DNA of 64,000 nucleotides. Origin: Longimicrobium terrae (GTDB taxonomy: Bacteria; Gemmatimonadota; Gemmatimonadetes; Longimicrobiales; Longimicrobiaceae). The notes below the pieces were generated by a model, which had not been told where the DNA came from, did not search any database, and saw nothing but the letters and a program-made list of their open reading frames with translations. Every line of letters starts with the position of its first letter. Position 1 is the stretch's first letter. Position numbers and translations under genes: made by a program. Where the stretch lies: contig NZ_JACHIA010000008.1 in NCBI RefSeq assembly GCF_014202995.1, forward strand, positions 156,611 through 220,610, read 5' to 3'. Shown here in pieces: positions 9,096 through 16,493 of the stretch.

Positions 9096-10099
9096 CGCGC
9101 CGCCACGCCGGCGCGCGGGGTGGCGCCCTCCCGGGAAAGCTCGGGCACCGGGCGGGGGGCCGCGGCGGCGGGAGCCGGCGCGAGCGGAGGCTCCGGCGCG
9201 AGCACGGGGAGCAGGTACTCGGCCTCGGCATGCGTGAGCTCGTCCTGGTTCACCAGGCGAAAGATGTCGCGCATGCTGGCAATGTCGGGTTCGGCGCCGG
9301 CCACCCCGCGCTCGCGGAAGATGCGCGCGCTTACGTCCTGCATAGCGCGCACGGAGGCGCGAAGGTTGTGATTGGCGCAGATCACCATGGAAATCCCCGC
9401 CTCGCGGAACTGTGCGCACGTGGTTCCGTGATAGGTCGTGGGCGCCACCACCAGGGGGGCCCGGCGGTCCCACCGCGCGGCGAACTCCAGCACTTCGTGC
9501 GCGGTGGTGGCTTTGGAGTGGACGAACACGGCATCGGCGCCGGCCTCATGGTACGCGGCCGCGCGGTCCAGCGCCTCGTTCATTCCACGGCCGGAGATCA
9601 GCGCTTCCGTACGGGCCACGATGCAGAACCCGTCCGAGGACTGGGCGTCCTTTCCGGCGCGGAGCTTTCCACAGAACTCCGCCACGTCGGCCAGCGGCTG
9701 GCACTCGCCGACGAAGGAGTTGGTCTTGGGAAAGAGCTTGTCTTCCACGCTGACCGCCGCGACCTGACGCTGGCCGAGCTTGCGTACCAGGCGGCGGAAG
9801 TTGTTGAAGTTGCCGAACCCCGTGTCACCGTCGAAGAGCACCGGAATGGACGTCGCGTCGGTGATGAACTCGACGATGTCCAGCACCTGCGTCCACGAGG
9901 CCTCGTTGCTGTCGCGCAGCCCCAGCGACGAGGCGATCCCGAACCCCGAGGCCCAGATCGCGGGGAAGCCGGTTTCCTCCACGATGCGGCCGGCCAGCGC
10001 GTTGTGCGCCTCCATCAGATACTCGGGCTCGGAAGACGCGAGCAGCGCCCTGAACCGGGCTTGCCGCTCCGCCGCCGTAGTCGTGCCGATCGCTAGCAT
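9092..10099 (-). CDS. pepM: Phosphoenolpyruvate phosphomutase
   Basis: 335 residues of the isocitrate lyase/PEP mutase family. The metal/phosphate loop LFDGDTGFGN (88-97) and the diagnostic mutase motif EDKLFPKTNS (119-128) are both intact; this EDKxxxxxNS signature separates true PEP mutases from lyases and hydrolases. Asp63, Arg163 and His194 lie where other catalytic residues are expected. The enzyme rearranges phosphoenolpyruvate to phosphonopyruvate, the first C-P bond-forming step of nearly all phosphonates. I chose the ATG at 10099; upstream codons look non-conserved. About 40 extra C-terminal residues are Pro/Ala-rich. Confidence 0.95.
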   Translation of the reverse strand: MLAIGTTTAAERQARFRALLASSEPEYLMEAHNALAGRIVEETGFPAIWASGFGIASSLGLRDSNEASWTQVLDIVEFITDATSIPVLFDGDTGFGNFNNFRRLVRKLGQRQVAAVSVEDKLFPKTNSFVGECQPLADVAEFCGKLRAGKDAQSSDGFCIVARTEALISGRGMNEALDRAAAYHEAGADAVFVHSKATTAHEVLEFAARWDRRAPLVVAPTTYHGTTCAQFREAGISMVICANHNLRASVRAMQDVSARIFRERGVAGAEPDIASMRDIFRLVNQDELTHAEAEYLLPVLAPEPPLAPAPAAAAPRPVPELSREGATPRAGVAAR

Positions 10100-10241
10100 G
10101 GTCGTTCGCGGGGACCGGGCGGAAGGGGCGTGCGACTCGCGCGGGCGCGAGGGCACGATCGGGCGTTCCGTAAGGAGCGGCGGGCCATTCTCCCTCCCGC
10201 GCACGGCGTGCGCTCCTTGCGCTCGTGCGAGCCCGGGAAAC

Positions 10242-11402
10242 TCATGGGGCGGCCGCGGGAAGCGGGGGCCAGCCGTCCGGGGGGGCCACCCCGACGGCGC
10301 ACGCCCGCAACGTCTTCTTCAGGGGGCGCAACTCGGGAACGCGCCCCAGCAGCGCCTCCAGAGAGGGAGCCCACGACAATTCGTATACAGCCACAGGCGG
10401 CGCAGACACCCCCAGCAGCGCCTCCAGCGAGGCGTCCACCTCCGCCGGGTCAACCGGGTTGAGCCCCAGCCACTCCGCGTGGTTGGGATTGCCGATCCCT
10501 TGCAGGAAAGGGCGTAAGCGCCGCGGCAGGTCCTCGGCTTCTTCACGGCGCAGCCCGGGCGGCGCATCGGCGCGGAAGCGGGTGAAGACGAGGGCGGCGA
10601 GTTCCGCTTCGGCAGCCAGCGGGGCACCAAACCGCTGCGCACCCTGGCCCGGGTACAGCGCCACCTTCTCATAGACCTGCCAGAGCGCGTCATCGTCCCA
10701 CAACGTGGCGCGCTCGCCCACGGGAAAGTCGCCAGCCAGTTCGGGGAACGAGGCCGCCGTCGCAGCGCTCACCTTGAAGAACGCCGGCCACCCCCGCGCC
10801 ACCACTTTCCCGTCAGGACCGGGCATCAGGCAAACGTTGTCGTTGGCCAGCTTGGCCACGCTGAACCCGTGCAGCGCCTCACAAAGCAGCGACGTCTTGC
10901 CGGCCCCCTTGTTTCCCACGGCCAGCACCGCAACGCCGTTGGCCACCACGGCACTGGCGTGCACCACCACCCCTCCCCGGCGCTGCACTTCGTTCAGCAC
11001 CACGTCCTCCACGACGCGCAGGGCGGGAACCCGGGCCCGCTCCGCCGTGGGGCTCCACACCCGCACCTCCCGGGCACTCCGGTCGATACGCACCGTGGCC
11101 CCATGGGGACGGATCTCCACCCAGCGGATGCCGTCCCGCTCCACTGTAGCACCGTCGCAGCGCAGAAACCCCTTGCTGCGGTCCACGGGAAACACCGGGG
11201 CGGCGGCAAACCCCGGCGCGTCGGACGGGCAAGGGCCGACCTCCACCCGCACGCGGGCGGCAACCGGCAATCCACCGGCGGGCTCCACCCCGAAGAAGGG
11301 GGTGAGGTACGCCTCAAGGAACTCGGCCACCTCCGCGGCGGGCCCCGCGAACTCCAGCTCGATGGCGTGCGGGCCGTAGGTCAGCCGGACGTGCTCCCTC
11401 AC
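10242..11402 (-). CDS. HprK-like P-loop protein 1
   Basis: 386 residues. The central part resembles the HPr kinase/phosphorylase C-terminal domain: VVVHASAV (146-152), P-loop GNKGAGKT (163-170) and a downstream acidic residue in ANDNVCL (Asp188). The GTG at 11402 overlaps the stop of the neighbouring paralogue as GTGA. Its last 60 residues (VYELSWAPS...LLGRVPEL) closely match the end of the paralogue, so the pair arose by duplication. No PTS genes are near, so it is not a housekeeping HPr kinase. HprK-like proteins accompany several peptide and secondary-metabolite loci as kinases. Substrate unknown. Confidence 0.75.
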   Translation of the reverse strand: MREHVRLTYGPHAIELEFAGPAAEVAEFLEAYLTPFFGVEPAGGLPVAARVRVEVGPCPSDAPGFAAAPVFPVDRSKGFLRCDGATVERDGIRWVEIRPHGATVRIDRSAREVRVWSPTAERARVPALRVVEDVVLNEVQRRGGVVVHASAVVANGVAVLAVGNKGAGKTSLLCEALHGFSVAKLANDNVCLMPGPDGKVVARGWPAFFKVSAATAASFPELAGDFPVGERATLWDDDALWQVYEKVALYPGQGAQRFGAPLAAEAELAALVFTRFRADAPPGLRREEAEDLPRRLRPFLQGIGNPNHAEWLGLNPVDPAEVDASLEALLGVSAPPVAVYELSWAPSLEALLGRVPELRPLKKTLRACAVGVAPPDGWPPLPAAAP

Positions 11403-12562
11403 CGGACGTTCCTCTCCCCGGCCGGCGCCTCCTCCGGCGGGCGCGCGTGCAGCAGGGGGCCCAGCGTCCGGTGTGCCCGCTCCAGCTCGGGAACACGCTT
11501 GAGCAGGCTCACCGCGCTGGGAGCCCACACCAGTTCATACACGGGGGTCTGCCCGAACAGCGCGGCACCTACGCGCTCCATGTTCCGGTCGATGGCGTCA
11601 TCGTCGCATGTGAAGTAGCCGTGCCAGTTGTGGTAGATTGGATCACGGCTGCCCAGGTACACCCGGGGAAGAAACCCCACCAGTTCGTCCACGCTCTGAA
11701 CGCGGCGCAGCCGCGTTTCCTCCCCCGGGGCAAAGCGGGCGATGACGCACGCCGCCAGGCGCGTGGCGCTGGGCTCCAGCGTGGTGCCGAGGCGGGCCAC
11801 CACATCGCTGGAGCGCAGCACCGACTTGCGCCCCTCGCGCCAGAGAGTGTCGTACGGCAGCCGCCTCCGCTCGGGGGGAATCGCAAAGTGCAGCCGGGGG
11901 TGGTCCGCCAGGGTGCCGTGCGAGACGCTGAACGGGGACGGCCAGCCGTGCGCCGACACGCAGCCGTCCTCTTCTACCCGCAGGACGACGGTGTCGCAGC
12001 TGAGCTGGCGCGTGTCAAACTCGCTGAGCAGGTCCAGGAGCAGCGTGGTCTTGCCGTGCCACATCTCGCCGAGCAGCAGCACGCCTCCCTCCGGAGTGGT
12101 GACGCCGCTGGCATGCACCTGGATGGCCCCTTCCGCTTCCAGCCCCGGGGTCAGCAGCCCCTTGATCAGGCGCACCCCGTCCCGCACCAGCAATTCCGGG
12201 TCGGGCTGCACCAGATCGATGCGCGCGGCGGGCCGGTCAAACGCCGCGTACGTGTTCGTGGCGTCCACACGCACCACCCACCGGTCTGCGCCCGGCGAGC
12301 CCCAGCGGGTGCCCGTCGAAGCCAGGTGCGCGTAAAGGCTGGTGTCGACCGCCAGCGGCTCGCCGGGGCCCTCGCAGCGGGCCGCCAGCGCGGCGCTTCC
12401 TTCGCTCCCCAGCCAGAGGTTCACCCGCGAAGGCGCCTGGTTAGGGCCGACCCGGAAAAACGGCTCCACCTCGGAGCGGATGGCGCCCAGAACGTCTTCG
12501 GTCGCAGAAAGGCCCAGCGTCAGCCCGGCGAACGTCAGGTCAGCGTTGAACACCGGTCGCAT
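11399..12562 (-). CDS. HprK-like P-loop protein 2
   Basis: 387 residues, paralogue of the gene just downstream. It has IQVHASGV (148-154), a P-loop GEMWHGKT (165-172), an acidic residue in LSCDTVVL (Asp190) and the shared ending VYELVWAPS...LLKRVPEL. I chose the ATG at 12562 (MRPVFNADLTF); the frame is open upstream but low in similarity to coding sequence. A 233-bp gap separates it from the reductase gene upstream. The two may act as a heterodimer or on successive substrates; this is inference. No HPr substrate is encoded nearby. Confidence 0.75.
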   Translation of the reverse strand: MRPVFNADLTFAGLTLGLSATEDVLGAIRSEVEPFFRVGPNQAPSRVNLWLGSEGSAALAARCEGPGEPLAVDTSLYAHLASTGTRWGSPGADRWVVRVDATNTYAAFDRPAARIDLVQPDPELLVRDGVRLIKGLLTPGLEAEGAIQVHASGVTTPEGGVLLLGEMWHGKTTLLLDLLSEFDTRQLSCDTVVLRVEEDGCVSAHGWPSPFSVSHGTLADHPRLHFAIPPERRRLPYDTLWREGRKSVLRSSDVVARLGTTLEPSATRLAACVIARFAPGEETRLRRVQSVDELVGFLPRVYLGSRDPIYHNWHGYFTCDDDAIDRNMERVGAALFGQTPVYELVWAPSAVSLLKRVPELERAHRTLGPLLHARPPEEAPAGERNVR

Positions 12563-12795
12563 GCACTGGCAAGGTGAAAGGCGAAGGGGTCGATCCGGGC
12601 AGCGCGACCGTTCCGCCAGCGGTACGGGGTACGAGCCAGCCGGGCGGGCTGCGCAGCCGGGCTGCATTCAGAACGTGCCAATAAATGTCAGAATGCGCAA
12701 GGTGGGAGGCGAAGTTCGCAATGCGGGGCGATGAGCCTCCGCGCGGCGGTTCCCGCCGCGGCGGAACGACGATTCGCGGGCGGAATGTCTCCCCC

Positions 12796-13716
12796 TCAGC
12801 GGTCGCCGTTCACGGCCAGGAGGACGGCGGTTACCGCGCGATTGAGCGGGGTTGGAATGTCGTGGCGCATTCCAAGCCGTACAACGGCTCCGTTGCGTGC
12901 ATCGACTTCGAGCGACGCCCCCGCCAGGCGGTCGGAGAGCATGGACGTTCCCGCCCCAGGGTCGCCTTCCTGCAGCGAGGTGACAATCTCGTCCGCGATC
13001 CCGTCGTCCAGGGGAACGCCCTCCGCCCTCGCCACCCGTACGCACTCCAGCACCAACTCTCTGGCGAGCCAGGCCACCCCGGGTTCCCTGGTTACGCCCA
13101 GGGTGCGGCCGGTGAGGGCCGATACCGCACCGCCTGCCACGTTCTGGCACAGCTTCCGCCAGCGTGCGTCCTCAAAACGCTCCACCACCTCGACTTCGAC
13201 ATCGCTCCCGGCGAAGAGCCGGGCGAACGCTTCGCCCCGTTCGCCCGCGGGAACCTTCAGCCGCGCCGGACCGTTCTGCGTGACCCGTCCGGGCGCCGTG
13301 CGTGTGGATGGACACTCCACCACGACGGGGAGCACCACCGCACGGCCGGCGTATGGCGCCACGCGCGCCTCGTGCTCCACCCCGTTCTGCAGCACCGCGA
13401 TGGTGCTCTCCCCGCCGGCCAGAGCGCGCAGCCAGGCGGCGGCGTCCGGGGTCTGGTGTGCCTTGGTGGCCAGCAGCACCCAGGGCATCGGCTGCACCTC
13501 GCGCGGATCCGTGGCCGAGGGAGGATTCTCCCGCAGCACGCCCGAAGGGGTGTCCACCACCAGCGCGTCGATCGAATGGCGCACACACAGCAGCACCGCT
13601 TTCCCCGCGGCGCTCAGGTGGGCCGCGATACACCCGCCCACGGCGCCCACGCCGACAACGGCGATCTCGGTCCGTGGGGAGGTTCCGGTGTTCTCAATGG
13701 AGGCTGGGCTCGCCAC
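12796..13716 (-). CDS. 2-dehydropantoate 2-reductase-like (PanE/ApbA) protein
   Basis: 306 residues. The NADP-binding loop IAVVGVGAVGG (18-28) is followed by a WVLLATKAHQT segment carrying the expected lysine, VLQNGVEHE, and a C-terminal ApbA_C helical domain (RWRKLCQNVAGGAVSALTG). Length matches PanE. The GTG at 13716 was chosen as the nearest start before the Rossmann loop. It could reduce ketopantoate for CoA synthesis, but the location between a dioxygenase pair and HprK-like genes suggests reduction of a 2-keto acid of the local pathway. Confidence 0.82.
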   Translation of the reverse strand: MASPASIENTGTSPRTEIAVVGVGAVGGCIAAHLSAAGKAVLLCVRHSIDALVVDTPSGVLRENPPSATDPREVQPMPWVLLATKAHQTPDAAAWLRALAGGESTIAVLQNGVEHEARVAPYAGRAVVLPVVVECPSTRTAPGRVTQNGPARLKVPAGERGEAFARLFAGSDVEVEVVERFEDARWRKLCQNVAGGAVSALTGRTLGVTREPGVAWLARELVLECVRVARAEGVPLDDGIADEIVTSLQEGDPGAGTSMLSDRLAGASLEVDARNGAVVRLGMRHDIPTPLNRAVTAVLLAVNGDR

Positions 13717-13814
13717 GGTACCCGCGATGGGGAAAGAGGGCGGCGCGTGCGGCTTGGGAAAGCCTGGATCTGGCACCTCGACGCGCCGTGCACGTGCCGC
13801 GGCCGGCCAGGCCG

Positions 13815-14624
13815 CTACGGGTAGTTGCCAAACCGCAGGTGGTACCCACGGTCGATCGGCTCCTCGCTGGTCAGGTCGATGAAGCCACGAAGGCAGCCCT
13901 GGAAGCGCTGGGCGAACTCGTGCAGCGCTTCCTCGCGCGACTGGCGCTCGATGACCACCGCGGTGCGGGCGACGTGGGTGAGTTCGTCCGCGAGGATCGA
14001 GTCCATCACCTCGGTCGCCCCGGGCACGTTCTCCGGGGGGCAGTGTGAAGTGAGGGAGGGGCGCAGCAGGATCTGCAGGCTCGCGTTGCGCAACTGCGCA
14101 AGGTTGATGTGGATGAAGTCGTCCAGCGTGGGTGCTTTCTGGTCCGGCGCATCGTCGGGGGCGGCCGGTTCCTGGTCCAGGCCGTACCCGGGGGAGAGCG
14201 AGGCGAGTTGCTCCCGGAAAGCAGCCGGAACCACTCCCGGAAAGGCCAGGTCCAGGATCGTCAGAAACGCGCGCGCGTGGTCGGACTGGTCGACGGCGTG
14301 CCGCTTCAGAAGCTCGCGTTCCGCGCTGTCCCCGGCGCGCACCGCCATCGACCAGAGCCGCCGCGCGTCCTCTCCCTCCCGCTGCGCGTTCAGCATCAGC
14401 GATCGTGCGGTCCAGGGCCTGTTTTCCAGCGCCACCCGGTAGGCATCCGCGTACACGTCCGTGCTGAACGGAGCAAGCTCCTCCGCCGTCGCGTTTCGCA
14501 GGGCCGTGAGGTAACGCGGGCACTCGGGGGTGGGGTGAAAATGGGCGAGCCCGATCTCCGCCAGGAGGACCACCCGGTGGGTCAACCCGCCAGACGTGAG
14601 GGCGTCATGGGCCTCTGTGAACAT
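13815..14624 (-). CDS. Helical protein with putative metal-binding motifs
   Basis: 269 residues, predicted mostly alpha-helical, no signal peptide. Two DxxxH motifs stand out: D112QSDH116 in a helix also carrying Glu102 and His109, and D213ELTH217. This spacing recalls ferritin-like or heme-oxygenase-like diiron proteins, although I cannot assign a family. Its start overlaps the PhyH-like dioxygenase stop as TAATG, so the two are translationally coupled. A diiron oxidase acting after the dioxygenase is a reasonable hypothesis, as is a structural or thiaminase-like helical protein. Confidence 0.65.
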   Translation of the reverse strand: MFTEAHDALTSGGLTHRVVLLAEIGLAHFHPTPECPRYLTALRNATAEELAPFSTDVYADAYRVALENRPWTARSLMLNAQREGEDARRLWSMAVRAGDSAERELLKRHAVDQSDHARAFLTILDLAFPGVVPAAFREQLASLSPGYGLDQEPAAPDDAPDQKAPTLDDFIHINLAQLRNASLQILLRPSLTSHCPPENVPGATEVMDSILADELTHVARTAVVIERQSREEALHEFAQRFQGCLRGFIDLTSEEPIDRGYHLRFGNYP

Positions 14625-15493
14625 TAAACCCCCGCTTCGGCGAGGCTGTGGCCGTAGATGAGCTCGGCCTGCTCCGGCGCGCGCTGCGGGCTGGGGCTTT
14701 TGGTGCCGAAGTCGCCCAGCACGCGCCGTTGGCGGGGGGTAAGCTCGCGCGTGCGGTCTGCCAGCACGGCATCAAGCCTTTCCACGGGCCGCAGCGCCGT
14801 CTGTCCGTACCGCAGCGCAATGCTGTACCGCGTGCGCCCCACCTTGTTGGGCCCCACGGCATGCCACAGGGAGTAGGGGAAGAGAAGAACGTCCCCCGGG
14901 TTCACAAGCACCTGCAGTGTCCCGGGAGGGAGCTCGCCGTCGGGGCCGATCTGCCGGTTCATCTCGTGGATGTGGCACAGCGGGTCCGAGTCGGTGACCG
15001 GCCAGCGGTGCGAGGTGGGGATCAGTACGAAGTTGCCCGCATCCGGCGTGGAAAGGTCGGTCAGGAACAGCTGGGCCTTGATCTCGAGGAATGCACTGTC
15101 TTCCGTCACCCTGACCTTCTGCAGCCCCGGACCCATGTCGGTATGGAACCCGGTGATGGCCTCGCCCGCTGCGCCCCGCACGAAGATCTCGGAACCCATC
15201 AGCTGGATGTACGGCCCCATGAGCGAGACCAGCTTGCCGAAGTACTTCGGGTGATCGATCAGGAAATCGAACGCGGGCGACAGCCGCAGAGCGTTTCCGA
15301 GCTTGTATGAATTCTGGTGGTAGTATGCCTCCCGAACCACCGCCCCGGTCTGGTCTGCCTGGGCGCACAGGCGGTCTACCTCAGCCAGAAGTGCAGAAAT
15401 TTCGTCCGTCGAGAGGACGGAGCGCAGGAGCAGGTAGCCCTCGCTGCGAAAGTGCGCTTCTTCTTCTGGTGAAATCAATTCGAGTTGTGACAC
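14624..15493 (-). CDS. PhyH-family Fe(II)/2-oxoglutarate dioxygenase
   Basis: 289 residues of the phytanoyl-CoA dioxygenase superfamily. The iron facial triad is visible as GFHTDMGPG (His117, Asp119) and SLWHAVGPN (His211), with the 2-oxoglutarate-binding arginine in the GRTRYSIALRYG segment. Members hydroxylate unactivated carbons; relatives such as PhnY* act on 2-aminoethylphosphonate. It is the first gene of the minus-strand series containing pepM and probably the promoter-proximal one. Hydroxylation of a phosphonate intermediate is the suggested role; the substrate is not proven. Confidence 0.85.
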   Translation of the reverse strand: MSQLELISPEEEAHFRSEGYLLLRSVLSTDEISALLAEVDRLCAQADQTGAVVREAYYHQNSYKLGNALRLSPAFDFLIDHPKYFGKLVSLMGPYIQLMGSEIFVRGAAGEAITGFHTDMGPGLQKVRVTEDSAFLEIKAQLFLTDLSTPDAGNFVLIPTSHRWPVTDSDPLCHIHEMNRQIGPDGELPPGTLQVLVNPGDVLLFPYSLWHAVGPNKVGRTRYSIALRYGQTALRPVERLDAVLADRTRELTPRQRRVLGDFGTKSPSPQRAPEQAELIYGHSLAEAGV

Positions 15494-15701
15494 GCGGCCT
15501 CCGTGGCAGGGTCGGATACGGCACAGCCAATCAGATTTTTTGCTCGGCGGATCTCTGCTTGTGGAGTCGCTGGAGGAAGGCGTCCCGCTCGTGCCGCTGC
15601 GAAAGCCGGAACCTCCGCGAACCCTGGGTTGATGCGTTCGTGGATTGTTCCTACACGAGCGCTTGTGCTGTGCCGGGAAGAAACGACTCCACGGAACTGC
15701 T

Positions 15702-15734
15702 GTTATAGTGATTGTCGGCAGGTGGACCTGTCAA
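15702..15734 (-). promoter_or_regulatory. Candidate promoter for the phosphonate series
   Basis: On the minus strand TTGACA (15734-15729) is followed after 18 nt by ACTATA (15710-15705), overlapping TATAAC. It lies in the relatively AT-rich gap upstream of the PhyH-like gene, leaving a leader of about 200 nt. No other such pair was seen in this gap. Confidence 0.45.
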
Positions 15735-15850
15735 GCGTTTTGTGTCTTATTGTGAGGCTTGCGCTCCATGGCCGTAGCCCGGCATGGGAGAAGCACAGGC
15801 GAAACATGGGTCATCCCGGAGTTGATCGTCGGGATTCGACCGATCGGGAA

Positions 15851-15896
15851 ATGACGTTAGCCCTCCGATGGACATCCATCGGAGGGCTAACGTCAT
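15851..15896. repeat. Perfect 46-bp palindrome
   Basis: Two perfectly complementary 22-bp arms (15851-15872 and 15875-15896) flank a 2-nt centre, CA. The arms begin ATGACGTTAGCCCTCC. A weaker hairpin follows at 15897-15921 (GCAGGCGAGT/ACTCGACCTGC). There is no T-run on either side, so it is not a typical terminator. It lies 358 bp upstream of the PhyH-like gene and about 230 bp beyond the ArsC-like stop. Confidence 0.9.
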
Positions 15897-16127
15897 GCAG
15901 GCGAGTGGAACTCGACCTGCACTCGGAACTGGGCGCTTTCTCACCTCGCGCCAGGCAGGGAGCAGGCGCGGTGCCGGGCTTTTGCGGAGCGAGCAGCTGG
16001 CGGATGAATCGCGAGGGCCGCGGGCGCTGTCACGTTCGGGCCATCACGCCGCCATTCCGCAGCCGCGGATCGAGCTGGCCAGCCGTCCCTCCTCCGCCCA
16101 CCGGGTGGCGGGTTGTGGGTGGTGAAG

Positions 16128-16493
16128 CTATCCCTCCACCAGCGCGTCCAGGCGCTTGGCGCTGAACCCCGCTGTCGCCTTGTCCCCATGGACCACGACG
16201 GGGCGCGTGATGAAGGTGTACTCCTCCGTCATCAGCCGCAGCAGATCCTCTTCCGACAGCGTCTGTTCGTGCAGCCCCATCTTGCGATACTTCATCGCCC
16301 GCTTGCTGAACAGCGTCTCGGCGCCGCCCACCTTGCGCGCCAGGTCCTCCACCTCGGCGTGCTCCAGCGGCTGCGCCTTGAGGTCGCGCAGCGAGCGGAT
16401 GGTGACCCCCTTGCCCCGCAGGTGCTCCACCGCCTTCTGGCAGGTGGAGCAGTGAGGGAGCCAGTACACGTCCACGCCTTCGGCCTCGCTCAT
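16128..16493 (-). CDS. ArsC/Spx-family thioredoxin-fold protein
   Basis: 121 residues, matching ArsC-family length. A redox-type CSTC motif (Cys15, Cys18) follows strand 1 in YWLPHCSTCQK, and a later ITRPVVVHGDKATAGFS matches the ArsC 'RPxV' segment. Its ATG overlaps the stop of the synthase gene as TGATG, so it is translated with that enzyme. True arsenate reductases need an arginine trio that I cannot confirm, so a YffB/Spx-like disulfide reductase role is equally likely. Confidence 0.82.
   Translation of the reverse strand: MSEAEGVDVYWLPHCSTCQKAVEHLRGKGVTIRSLRDLKAQPLEHAEVEDLARKVGGAETLFSKRAMKYRKMGLHEQTLSEEDLLRLMTEEYTFITRPVVVHGDKATAGFSAKRLDALVEG

Larger units (their letters stand above)
15494..16127. 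other. 634-bp intergenic region
   Basis: No convincing gene. It holds the candidate promoter and the 46-bp palindrome described separately. Local GC is lower near 15500-15760 than in flanking genes. Short frames here have no family features. Confidence 0.6.

Noticed and set aside
5362..12562. Lasso-peptide locus (asnB plus HprK-like genes)
   Set aside because: AsnB keeps the full glutaminase domain with Cys2, and no leader-peptidase, RRE or precursor gene was found; PepM and the AEP transaminase explain the region better.
10242..12562. Housekeeping HPr kinase/phosphorylase
   Set aside because: No HPr, EI or EII genes nearby, two paralogues in tandem, and only the P-loop core resembles HprK.
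15851..15896. Terminator of the LeuA-like/ArsC-like operon
   Set aside because: No T-run on the minus strand and about 230 bp beyond the stop; kept as a palindrome of unknown role.
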